A stretch of 51,454 nt of DNA from Saccoglossus kowalevskii (Eukaryota > Hemichordata > Enteropneusta > Harrimaniidae): contig NW_003140813.1 in assembly GCF_000003605.2 (NCBI RefSeq), positions 390,585-442,038 on the forward strand, given 5' to 3'. A program made the position numbers and the translations under genes. This document shows positions 23,601 through 37,000 of this stretch, piece by piece. Each line of letters begins with the position of its first letter. The stretch's first letter is position 1. Under the pieces are notes generated by a model, which saw nothing but the letters and a program-made list of their open reading frames with translations, had not been told where the DNA came from and did not search any database.

Positions 23601-26600
23601 GCAGCTGACTCATACCAGTGAGGTGCTCAGTGGCAGCTGACTCATACCAGTGAGGTGCTTAGTGGCAACTGACTCATACCAGTGAGGTGCTCAGTGGCAA
23701 CTGACTCATACCAGTGAGGTGCTCCGTGGCAACTGACTCATACCAGTGAGGTGCTTAGTGGCAACTGACTCATACCAGTGAGGTGCTCAGTGGCAGCTGA
23801 CTCATACCAGTGAGGTGCTCAATGTCAGCTGACTCATACCAGTGAGGTACTCAGTGGCAGCTGACTCATACCAGTGAGGTGCTCAGCGGCAGCTGACTCA
23901 TACCAGTGAGGTGCTCAGTGGCAGCTGACTCATACCAGTGAGGTGCTCAATTGCAGCTGACTCATACCAGTGTGGTGCTCAGTGGAGACTTATACCAGTG
24001 AGGTGCTCAGTGGCAGCTGACTCATACCAGTGAGGTGCTCAGTGGCAGTAGACTCATACCAGTGAGGTGATCAGTGGCAGCAGCCTAACACCAGTGGGTG
24101 CTCAGTGGCAGCTGACTCATACCAGTGAGGTGCTTAGTGGCAGCAGACTCATACCAGTGAGGTGCTCAGTGGCAGCTGACTCATACCAATTATGGTGCTC
24201 AGTTGCCAGCTGACTTATACCAGTGAGATGCTCAGTGGCAGCTGACTCATACCAGTGAGGTGCTCAGTGGCAGCTGACTCATACCAGTGAGGTGCTTAGT
24301 GGCAGCAGACTCATACCAGTGAGTGTTCAGTGGCAGCTGACTCATACCAGTGAGTGCTCAGTGGCAGCTGACTCATACCAGTGAGNNNNNNNNNNNNNNN
24401 NNNNNNNNNNNNNNNNNNNNNNNNNNNNNNNNNNNNNNNNNNNNNNNNNNNNNNNNNNNNNNNNNNNNNNNNNNNNNNNNNNNNNNNNNNNNNNNNNNNN
24501 NNNNNNNNNNNNNNNNNNNNNNNNNNNNNNNNNNNNNNNNNNNNNNNNNNNNNNNNNNNNNNNNNNNNNNNNNNNNNNNNNNNNNNNNNNNNNNNNNNNN
24601 NNNNNNNNNNNNNNNNNNNNNNNNNNNNNNNNNNNNNNNNNNNNNNNNNNNNNNNNNNNNNNNNNNNNNNNNNNNNNNNNNNNNNNNNNNNNNNNNNNNN
24701 NNNNNNNNNNNNNNNNNNNNNNNNNNNNNNNNNNNNNNNNNNNNNNNNNNNNNNNNNNNNNNNNNNNNNNNNNNNNNNNNNNNNNNNNNNNNNNNNNNNN
24801 NNNNNNNNNNNNNNNNNNNNNNNNNNNNNNNNNNNNNNNNNNNNNNNNNNNNNNNNNNNNNNNNNNNNNNNNNNNNNNNNNNNNNNNNNNNNNNNNNNNN
24901 NNNNNNNNNNNNNNNNNNNNNNNNNNNNNNNNNNNNNNNNNNNNNNNNNNNNNNNNNNNNNNNNNNNNNNNNNNNNNNNNNNNNNNNNNNNNNNNNNNNN
25001 NNNNNNNNNNNNNNNNNNNNNNNNNNNNNNNNNNNNNNNNNNNNNNNNNNNNNNNNNNNNTCATACCAGTGAGGTGCTCAGTGGCAGCTGACTCATACCA
25101 GTGAGGTGCTCAGTGGCAACTGACTCATACCAGTGAGGTGCTCAGTGGTAGCTGACTCATACCAGTGAGGTGCTCAGTGGTAGCTGACTCATACTATAAC
25201 AGAATTACATTATTTCAACAATTTTAGCAGCCGAGATATGAAATATGAAAAACACACACAACATGGTGATGTGTTTTAGTCAAGAAATGAAAAAAAATTA
25301 GGTTACTTATAACCAAATATTAGCAACGATGTCAGCTGATGCTACCTTGACTTCTAGTAAAATCTGAATATGTTTGTATATGGATTTCAATGACATAGCT
25401 AGCATTGTGTGATGAGTTTTATATGTTTACTGAATATTTTGGTTGTTATAGAAACAAAGTAGCATTGACATTCCAAGTAATAGGTGGAATGTTAAATACA
25501 AGCATGAAGAAAATGCATTGTATTTTTCCATAATTGTTTTGGTGATTTTGAATCAAATGAATCTTGTTTTCACTGGCTACAGGACTTGATCAACATTTGT
25601 GAATAAATATGGAATAATCAAAAGCACTTTATTTTGTGAAAAATTGACTAAATTCAGCACTCTGCAAAGTGTTGGGTGACTGCTAAAATCAAAGAAATAA
25701 TATCAGGACCACTCAATTATTTTATTGGTCTGATAAACCTGCAAAATTTCAAACCCTGGCAGATTGTAGATGTGTTAATGAGAGAAGTGTCTTACTTACT
25801 CATTGTGTCAATATTGTCCGCACTTCCAAATTTATTCTTTATAAGATGAGCAAATTCTTTTGGTTTGGAGACAACAGCACTGTAGTAAGAATGAGAAAAA
25901 CTCCCAACTTAGGTGGCTTCTTATTTTTGACAGTGATGATTTATTTATATATTTATTTATACCTCTTGCCAAGTTATTGATTGCAATATACTGAGGACAG
26001 GGTGAATACAGCGCCCTCAAACTTCAAGTCTGTATTATTATTGTGCCTGTCACACTCGTACATGCATTACAGACAGGATACAAACTAGAGTCAGTTGCAG
26101 CTATCTGCACTCATATAAAAAATCACAAAGCAAATCTTGTGTATGTGTATGGCATGACATGGTGTCTGATTTACAGTATGTGTAAAGTTTGAAATTCATC
26201 CCTCAAGGCAAGTCAGAGATATGGATCAGGAACTGCAATCCAGCAGCCATTTAAAGATGTGCAACATGGATCATGAACCCATTGTGTTTAATGTATGTAC
26301 AAAATTATAGCTAAATCAGTCCACACATCACTGAATTCGGGAATGGCAAAAATGTGTGATTTTGATGTACTTTTGGTTTAACAATGACTGATATTTAGCT
26401 ATATTTGCTAACATGCCCCATGTACACATGAACTTTGGAACTTGATCGTTCCAGGAATGTTCAAATTACAGAGGTTAATCCACAATTCCCAGTCTTCATA
26501 TGGATACTCACAGTCGTTCACAAGACCAGTATGTGCAGGACTTGACATGGGGCAGCATAAATCACTAGTCCACAGAACTAGCAATAAGAAATTAGTAGTT

Positions 26601-27820
26601 CTGACTGAGCAAAGTGAAAACTGCTGAACCCACCTGAAAACCTGCGATTCCTTCCTTTACTCTGTCTGAACATTATACATTAGACTTTATTATTCATGGT
26701 ACTGACACTCATGATATGACAGACATATTACAGCCATTTGTCTAACGCTTTCTTTACATTTGTACTACATTTTATGAAATTACAATAACAAAAATGCTCA
26801 TTTCAATGAGTATATATTGATATGATATGCACACAGAAAGGACTAGTCAGAATTATATGTTATTGAGCAGTCTTCTATAAAACAAGATGGCGGCAATTCA
26901 GGAAAACAGAATTACATGCCGGAGGGATGATGTTTATTGTATAGACCAGGTTTAAATTAAATTAATTTATGAGTATATTGAAAACCAGCTCCAAAATACA
27001 TGTCCTTATGTGTGATGTGTGAAGTTTAAACTTCATTAGTCCCAACAAGTATGTGATGTCTGTGAACTGCAATCATTTAAACAAGATGGCCACCAGTCAG
27101 CCATCATCAATTTGATGATGAAAAAAAAATGCATGTTGAGATGAGGTGTGTCAGAAATATGAATCCACTCTTCAGCTGCCATTTAAACCATTTTAGACCG
27201 ATCCGAAAACTTAATAAAAGGTACCCATTGAGTGAAAAATATTCAAGAAGTTCAAACAAAATCTGTCCACACACGACCATGATTCGGTTCAGGAATGGCA
27301 GAAATGCTTGATTTTTAGCACAAAAATGGCTGCCATTCAGCCATCTTGAATCAAATCATGAAACGAAAGGACGTGCATATGTGATGCATTTGTGAAGTTT
27401 GAATGTGATTGATGATCTTCATCTCCTACACTTACGTTTGATAAATTCTTGTATTGTTAGAAACTGACTTAAATAAAAAGATTGTGGCTATATAATAAAC
27501 TTAATAGTTAATTAATAGCAAACAAAAGAAAATATACAAAAAAAGCAATTAATTATACAAAGCTTGAATGATATTGGTTCAAAACAAATCATTGTGCATA
27601 ATTACACCTTGTATCTATGTGAACTATTTGTGATTGTAACCACATAATATTGTATATGTCAAATCTCGTATTTGTCATCATGTTTCAAATTTAATTAGAA
27701 TTGAGCTTAGAATCTAGACTTTTATATACAAAACGGACAAATATATAGACAGACAGACAGACAGATATATAGACAGACAGACAGATATATAGACAGACAG
27801 ACAGAGACAGACAGACAGAC

Positions 27821-27865
<45 letters not shown>

Positions 27866-27974
27866 GACAGACAGACAGAGACAGACAGAGACAGACAGAG
27901 ACAGACAGACAGAGACAGACAGACAGAGACAGACAGACAGACAGACAGAGACAGACAGACAGACAGAGACAGAC

Positions 27975-28023
<49 letters not shown>

Positions 28024-31000
28024 GTAACACTTTGCACTAGACACAGAGAGATGAAAGTAAAGATAACATATTCAAATTATCAACTTTATGTATTATTAAG
28101 AATTATTTAACAAATATGGTATGAATGTATGCATGAAGAATTATTAAATATGCCTTTGTTTTCCTCTTCAATTGTTTAAATATTATGTTTAATCTGGTAA
28201 CTTATCACCCCCCTACATCACATCCTAGTAAAATACTCTCCCCTCCTATATCCTAGAAAAATAAAACATGCGCAGCAACTAACTAACAAAGCCTACTGAC
28301 AACTATTATTATTCTACCTCTGAAATAAATACCCCCCTCTGCACTTCTAAGTAATTACTTGGTCTGTTCCAAAACACTTGTCCTACAGGCTAATCTACTA
28401 TGGAATGGGGAGGGCTTACCTTCCTGCAGTGTGTGCAAATTCTGAAAGGCCAGTAAGACCACCTCTAATGTTGTCAGCCATACCACTGTGAAAATATGAA
28501 AGATGATGCATGCAATGCGTACTGTACCAATTTCGCATATTAAGGCCACATTTGTGTCAGAAAATAAAACAATGAAATGTTATCAAGAAATTGCCAAACA
28601 AAATATAAAAAGTAATATCAACATCACTGCCAGAGTATAATTTGGTGTGATCAAAATGGCCCTAAACGTGTCAGCTTATTTTCACAACTATTGGAGTTTT
28701 AGTTAGTTTTTAACATTACCAATTTGATTTATGCGAAAATGGTACTATGACCTTCCACCAGTTAAACATAAATAAATGGATGAAAAAAAACAGAAATAAT
28801 CAATCCTATTGAGAGTATGTAAAGTTAAAATATAAATAAACAAGGTGATGATGATGATAGGCTTTAAACAGCGCCCTCACAGGCATTAATGACATTTGAT
28901 TTTTAAAGAACGTGGCTGTATTAATCAAATGGGACCTTTATTTACTAGTCTTGAATTAAACAAGTTTATAACATATACCCTAGTAATCGCCCAGAACCTA
29001 ACTTCAGAATGACTGTACTATTCTATTTTTCTTTGTGAAATCAGACACTGCAAGGAGAAGGCAGACTTCCAATATGGCTGCTCACCATGACAACATAATG
29101 ACAAAGATCCACTGGCAGTCACCAACAAGTTAAATGGTCCTTGAAATATGCCTCAATTTTCTCAATAAAATGTTATGTGCGTGGGCCTATGTTAAATATG
29201 GTATCTATGAGAGTGATGCGTGTTGGACATTTATTGATATAGATTTGCGGGTCTGGGCATTTTACACTTCTAGACTAGATGGAATTATGCTGACTAGCAT
29301 TGACTTGCTGTGTGACATCATAGAACACACAGGATTTCAGCTTTAAAGGCTGCTATTGAGTTATCTACAGCTAGCAAAGGAAACTCAAAAAGAGCACAAA
29401 CAAACTACCAGACACTGTTCTCTACAGATAAAGCATTTCAGCATGAAAGCAAATTTACATAATATTAAGCTAATATACATATAATTTGCATAATACAGAA
29501 CAATGTGTGTCATTATATTACAAGCTGCCTCTGTTATTATGATAGTGAGGACAACAACACCAACATGCTTAAAATGTGTGAGGACTGTGTTTATTCGCAT
29601 TCATGATCACTTTGTTTGTCATTTCTCAATCATAATATCATTCCCAGATTCCACATCACCTTCGTCATGATGACCAACTTACCCAGAAAACCCTGATATT
29701 CCATCACGAATATTAGCACCAACACCCCTGCAAAAATAATAAGTATCATTTACTGGATTGTTGTATAACGAGCACCACAATAAACTGATCAGAAAAATTA
29801 CTATCTCCCTCGAAATATTGTTAGCAATGTCTGTTATGACTTCAACCATAAATTGGAAAGTGAGAACACTCATTTACACTATATTTGACAGAAGTTCTCA
29901 AAATTTATAATAAATGTTTGTAATATGTCTCAATTTTTCTGATAAAATGTTATGCGTGAGGGTATCTATGACACTGGTGAGTGTTGGATATTTATCGACA
30001 TAGAATTGTGGGTCTGGGCATTTTACACTTCTGTTTTTTTTACTTTTCACACAATACTTTTGCTCAAGATCTGACTTTATTTGAATTCAAATAAATCTAT
30101 AAAACCCTTTTGAAAATGAGTTCATCAACTCTCAACGTACTGAGATTCAATCAAAGTTGTTTTCACTGCAATTTAGTTACGTGAATCCTTTGTGAAAATG
30201 GATGTGTCCAAGGAGTATAAGGAGATTTGGATTGAAAGTACTGAAGACCGCTGGGAATGTTCTCAGGAACATCGCAATGTTGCAAGAAAAACTGATAGAG
30301 ATAGCGGTATATCTCAAGAGTTTATTTTGTCACTCCTAGTACTTTATTCAGTATTCAAACAACAGATGACTGCTGAATATGATATAAAGTAGATAATATT
30401 TAGTAGTCCTTGTCCTAAATAATCATTCAAAATAGCTAGACGTTTCGCGCAATACCTCTTTATTGATAACATTTTTAAAATTGTCAACTATTGTAAAATC
30501 TGTATTAGAAGCTGCGGTTTCTGTTAAAATGGTACAATGTTTAAGAAAGTGATGCAACATCTATTAGAGCGTCTACACATATGGGAAATGATGAATTTTT
30601 TGTTTTCAATTGTTCAAAAAGAATAGGTGCAAATTCTATTAGAAATATGGCTTCTAATACAGATTTGCAGTATATATAATTTTTATAGGTCCGAGTAGCA
30701 TTTAATTATTTTATTGTCGGATATAATTTATATTGCCTGCTTACTTACTTGAGACCTTGATGCATTCCTTGAAGAACCTCTTTAGGTTTCCTTGGGGGTG
30801 CTCCGTTTGCTTCCAAACCTCTTATTCGCTCCTGGTATTTTTCTAATTTTCTTTGTAACTGTGCGATTACAGAATTTGATTTTTGATTTTTCTTTTCAAA
30901 AACTGTTTTGATCCTGGCAATCTGTTGTTTGTCAGCATGTTCAGCTAACTTCAAGTACTCGTTAACGTTTTCTGAAATTGAAGAAAGACTGCAACCGTGA

Positions 31001-34000
31001 AAACCCATAATGCGACAGTGAAAATATCTTCTGTCATGAACACATCAGATATAGGTACACGTACCATCTCGTTGTGTCTGTTCCGCCTTTATTTGCTCCT
31101 TTATTCGTAAAATCTTTTGTTGATATTGTTCGATCATTCCCTTAGCTCGTAAGGGGTCCGGCGTATGTCCCGAGTCAGCCTCATCCAATGTGGAGAAGTC
31201 TGCATCGGTACTATTGGACACCGCAAGATTCTCACACTGTAAGAGAAATCACAAAATATATGACAGATGTATACATAGGTGTGTCCCCTTAATAGCATCA
31301 AAGAGAGGAAATATCATGCTTGATTACCTTAATATTTTTCTTACATATAAAAATTGAAGTAAAAAAACACAACGAATACCAGTTCTTCAACAAACCCCAA
31401 GCTATATGCAACTTTCAGTATGGACGGATGCAGTGGTTTTTTGAGACAATCTTTACCACCTGTCGCAGAATTTGTCGAAAAATTTCACGATAGTGGATGA
31501 ATCAACGTCCAAGCAAAATAGATTGAAACTGTAACCACTTGTCACCTTAGAAACCGTGAAGATGCGTTGTAGTCGCTTAACAGACATCAGATTATTGAAG
31601 GTTATTCAAAAAGCACTGAGAAATGTCCAATAGTCTTAAAACCTTTTTTTGCATATATGAGATAGAAGCAAAGCTCAATTCAACAGATGTTAATTTTAAT
31701 CTCATTTCAGGTATCAGCAGCCTGAAGTAGTTGGTAATTTATTTTTAGATTTTACTATTTGCTTCCAGGCACAGCATTTGTACAACATACCAAATATGGT
31801 GATATTACATTGTATATCACATGGATAACGTCACTGAGACTACTACGCAGCGATATTGTGCATAACAAATTGTCTTTGCTGCACTGCTGCTGTCCCGGTC
31901 GTTGTTGCTTTCAAGGTTTTGAAGGAACTTCAGCCATCCAACATAGAGAGCAAACGTGCCAGAAGATAGTAAGATAATCTGTTTTTGTGTTTAGGCTATT
32001 CTTTATCTACAGCAAATATGTACAGCCGCCACTGAAACGACGCATCCGGGATCGATGCAACACTTTATACACTGTTAGTGTTCTGCATGTGCCACGCTGA
32101 TGCTCACCGAGAACGCTCAAAACTTGTGACTTGTGAATGCAGATAGAAGGTGTAGTACGTTCTCATTGCAGTCACTTCCACGCCGTTCTGACATTTTTAT
32201 CTGACGAGTGGCAAAATAACTTGTGTTTAAGAATTTCTCAGTTCATTTCAATAATTTTATACTCAACATTTAATTCATACTACTCAAAGTAACATTTACT
32301 GTGTATTTCGCAGTTTTTTTTCAAACAATGTATGTAAGTATGCTATTGAGTAATGTGTCACTTGTTATAATAAATGAAATACAAAAATTGCATTCAAATA
32401 TAAGTGTTGTTATTTTGTGGGATAGCTGATGTGAGGGATGTGGTGAATGCCTGTTCGATGTGATAAAATAAATAACACATGGTCATGGGGCAATGCCTGA
32501 GGGATGATGGTCATGACCAGCAGCCTGAGATATTACCCTCATAAACATGTGTTATTATTTAAATAAGGATATTGTGCAAATTGAAGTAACCACAAGAACT
32601 GTGAGATGACACACTGTTCCCTTGATCTATAATTCAATGATCATGCAATATATCACTTTTCAGATTTGGTTTGGTTTTATATGCTGAGCTTGTTCCTCCA
32701 AGCCATAATCATTACATTTGACAACGTCCTTTCAAGACAACTTACTGATTCCTCCTCACGATCACTGGAATGTCTACTATCAATAAAATCAGCTGCTGAA
32801 GAACTACCAGCTCGTGATCTGTTGCCATCACGACTGACATCACCGCTATCACTTCCTCCTGACTTGGTACGATGTACTGGTAATGTGGCCGCTTTATTCC
32901 CGGCGCTAGGTGGACGACTTGATTTGGTATCTATTGCTTTCCTCCTACAACAGTGAATAAATGTAATACCAGTTAAACAAGCCATGCATGGCACAGTTCA
33001 TGTTAGTTATCAAATTTAAGATATATAGTTTTGTTTATAGTAATATAATTTGAACATAAAAATGTCAGAGATATGATTCCAGTAGCTGATGCTTGATTAC
33101 AATGATTTTTTAACATTCAAATGATTAACATTCAGTCATCTTGTATCTGATCTTCAAAGGAGTACTGATTGAGAGATAATGCTCTGGAACAGCATTAATT
33201 AAAACAAAATGGCAACCGGTCGGCCATTTTAAATCGTGTTACATGTATGTGTAATATGGGACCCAAATGTGTATATGGTGTTATGTGCAGTATGGGTCCC
33301 ACATGTGTATATGGTGTCATGTGAAATATGGGACCCACATGTGTATATGGTGTTGTGTGTAATATGGGACCCACATGTGTATATGGTGTTATGTGAAATA
33401 TGGGACCCGCATGTGTATATAGTGTTATGTTATATGGGACCCACATGTGTATATGATGTTGTATGTAATATGGAACCCACATGTGTATATGATGTTATGT
33501 GTAATATGGGACTCACATGTGTATATGATATTATGTGTAATATGGGACCCACATGTGTATATGGTGTTGTGTGTAATATGGGACCCGCATGTGTATATAG
33601 TGTTATGTGAAATATGGGACCATACTAAATACACACAGTTGCAATCACCTTATGTACCTTTACATAGACAACATGATTAAACTACTGTAACAGCAAAATT
33701 TACTAGAATATCTTTCAAAGTGCCTTCATTAGTTCAATGTACATCAATCAGCACAACAATTCTATTCCAGCTCAGATCAGGAGTTTGAATTCAACTTTTA
33801 TAGGACAATAATACATCTGAAACACCGTGCCTGTGTTAGCATATGATACGTGTATACATGTACCCCTAAGTAGCGGCTTTGCGCAACGCTACATGTAGTG
33901 AATTACCATGAGTGTATTTTAGTGTGGTGGTTGAGGTGAATTGTAACTGTACCAGCAAAAAACAAAAAGCGTTGTATGCAAATGAAAGAGGAAAATTTTG

Positions 34001-37000
34001 TAAGCCCAAATATTCCCAATGCAAGTTGCTGAATTTTTTTTTGCTAGGAAAAAAGTTGAAACTTGATTGTAAAGTTAAAGATAATTATATAATAGTGGAG
34101 CTGGAAAATTATGGTGAAGTCAACAATCTGAAAAATTCAAAACTGTATCAACCTTTTGAGGGAAAACTATAAAGTGAGAATACATTGTACTGACATGTTT
34201 GGCATGCTGCGTATTTGTTGCAATACTCTGACAAATGCTGGTGGTCTTGGTGGTAAATCCAGAAGATTCTCTGCATACGACACCCGCTGGGTCTCTGGTG
34301 AAGAATCACCTTGTAGACCTTTTAGATTTGATGTAGAATCATTTTCCTTCTTGCGTTGAAATAACCGACTTCGGATTCCTAAGTAAAACAAAACAATAAA
34401 CAATGGTTTACTTCTTTAGTATTAGTATTATGAGTTATTTTGACACTGAGCATCTTAATTCTCATTGTTTCAATTCTAACCACATTTTAACAAGTCATGA
34501 CATGACCCAGTCCTTGTTGGTTCAATAGTTAACAAAACTGAAATGAAGGTATGTAATGGCAATCTATATCAGTACTGCTATAAATTTCCCAAGCTCAAGT
34601 TGAAGCTCAGGTTGGAGCTCAGAGTCGGCACCCAAAACTTTGTTTTGAGCTTCTGCTGTAAGTAATTTCCCAAGCTCAGGGTGACTCTGAGCAAGCTCAG
34701 GTTGAAGCTCAAGATTGCCATTACATACCTGTGAAATGAGTCAGCCATTTTGAATCACAAGACAAGGAAAAAAAAACATGGGAGTAAGAACGTAAGAGTA
34801 ACAACTACAAGTTTCTGCTTTCTTTTCATGTCATGTACTTGTAAAGTGTCATTGCGATCAGAAGAATGCAGCCATTTTGAATCCGATATAAAAACAAGCA
34901 GCCAGTCGGCTGAGATAGCTCCGCTGTTAGCAATGCACATTTCAATTAAAGAACAGAAGATATCATTAGAAAATGAACAATATGCATAGTATCAATGCAA
35001 TGAGACTTTATGTTTTCAACAAGAATTCAAAAATATCATTTTTCACCATAAATGATTGTGGTTTTTAACAAGAAGAAAATATCAGTTTTTACCAAAAATG
35101 ACAAAAATATTCATCAAAATTAGAGAATTGAAGATATCATCATGAAATGAACAAATTTGATAGTTGTCCACATGTAGTACCTAATATATGTAATATCAAA
35201 GCAATCGGACTTGTCACTTGTAACAAGAAGTCGAAAATATCACTTTTTACCAAAAAGGACAAAAATATTCATCAAAATTAGAAAATTAAAGATATCATTA
35301 CAAAATGAACAAATCTGAGAGAGGTCCATATGTAGTACCTATATATGTAATAATAAAGCAATTGGACTTGCGGTTTTTAACAAGTTGAAAATATCACTTT
35401 TTACCAAAAATGACAAAAACTGGTAGCATAGTGGTTGTTGCATCAGACTCATGATCTGTAGACCCAAGTTCAAATCCTACCTTAGGCTGAACATCAAAAG
35501 GGTCGACCCCTACCCTGGGTGAGTGTGCCACAGACTCAATGGGAAGGCCAATTCCACTGGCCGAGATTCATTCACTAACGAATGCGACTTTAAAGAGAAT
35601 TAAAGATATCATTACAAAATGAACAAATCTGAGAGAGGTCCACATGTAGTACCTATAAATGTAATATAAATGCAATTGGACTTGCGGTTTTTAACAAGAA
35701 GTCGAAAATATCACTTTTTATCAAAAATTACAAAAATATTCACCAAAATTAGAGAATTAAGGATATGATTACAAAATGAACAAATCTGAGAGAGGTCCAC
35801 ATGTAGTACCTATAAATGTAATATAAATGCAATCGGACTTGCGGTTTTTAACAAGAAGTCGAAAATATCACTTTTTATCAAAAATTACAAAAATATTCAC
35901 CAAAATTAGAGAATTAAAGATATCATTACAAAATGAACAAACTGAGAGAGGTCCACATGTAGTACCTATATATGTAATATAAAAGCAATCAGGCTTGCGG
36001 TTTTTAACAAGAAGTCGAAAATATCACTTTTTACCAAAAATGACAAAAATATTCACCAAAATTAGAGAATTAAAGTTATCATTACAAAATGAACAAATCT
36101 GAGAGAGGTAGTGTAGTACACGCAACAGCAGAAATATTTGATTTTGATATATATATGTTCATTGTATGCACCCATAGATGGGCAATAGCTGTCAAAATAT
36201 AACCAAGATCTGGGTCCGGAATGGCAAAAATGCTTTTGATGAATTTTAAATGTAAAATGACCGCCATTCGGCCATTTTGAATCAGGTTGTGAAATGAATG
36301 GACAAGCATATGTACCTATCCCAAAAGGTATGATATATGTGTGAAGTTTGAATGTGATCGGCCCAGGCAACTCTGAGATAGAGGTGGGCATGCACTGAGG
36401 TCAAACCATACATGTATGTCCCTTTTTTCAGACTGAATCTGAACAGGAACTAATAGACATATAACTCCAAGGATAATATGGAAAAATAGAAGTTATCCTC
36501 TTATGAATACTGGAGGATCAATAACCTTCCTCCCATTTGTGTCCCCTCCCACTCACAGTAAGAGTAGACCTGATGAGGTTACCACAGTGAAACTAGAGCT
36601 GCACACCAATAGGTATGATTTACTAAGTCAGAAAATTTGACTCCCATTCTTGGGAAATCAGGAAATTAAAAAAAAATTGTCACCTGATATTCCTTATTCA
36701 CAGAGTGGTTTATTTGCACTGCAAATAAGACAAATACGATGTATATTACATGTACAGACTCTCAAATTTTTCTGCACTTTTTTCTTATATTTCCAATATT
36801 TTTGAAAATAAATCCTAATTTTGGAGCCAACAAACAAAATTTGAGTCAATGTTCCATTTTTAGTAATTTTTGTCCAACCATCTGAAAATGCAGACTATTT
36901 TGTGAATTTGTGATAAAAAGAGGGAACTGGTGGTGAGAAGGTTAGAAGCACACTTCAAATAGAAGCATGTACTGTACCCATGAATCCAAAATATTTTTTT

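Noticed and set aside
24342-25091. Open frames of about 240 codons
   Set aside because: They are made almost wholly of N from the assembly gap.
21429-25190. CRISPR-like regular repeat
   Set aside because: The 32-bp units are directly adjacent with no spacers and no cas genes, in an animal intron. It is an ordinary tandem array.
27691-28044. Cys/Leu/Ser/Val repeat protein frames
   Set aside because: They are the GACA microsatellite read on the minus strand.
30192-30392. 66-residue plus-strand frame with a charged start
   Set aside because: It is isolated, in an intron on the opposite strand, with no domain and no sign of splicing. Kept only as a weak possibility.
30972-31008. ATG at 31008 as an alternative start for TMCC
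   Set aside because: It lies in the intron upstream of a clear acceptor, and exon 4 joins exon 5 in perfect phase with family-matching sequence. Use as an internal start is possible but unsupported.
35419-35490. Functional tRNA-Met gene
   Set aside because: The acceptor and T stems do not pair well, and the tRNA-like part is fused to a non-tRNA body, which fits a SINE head better.
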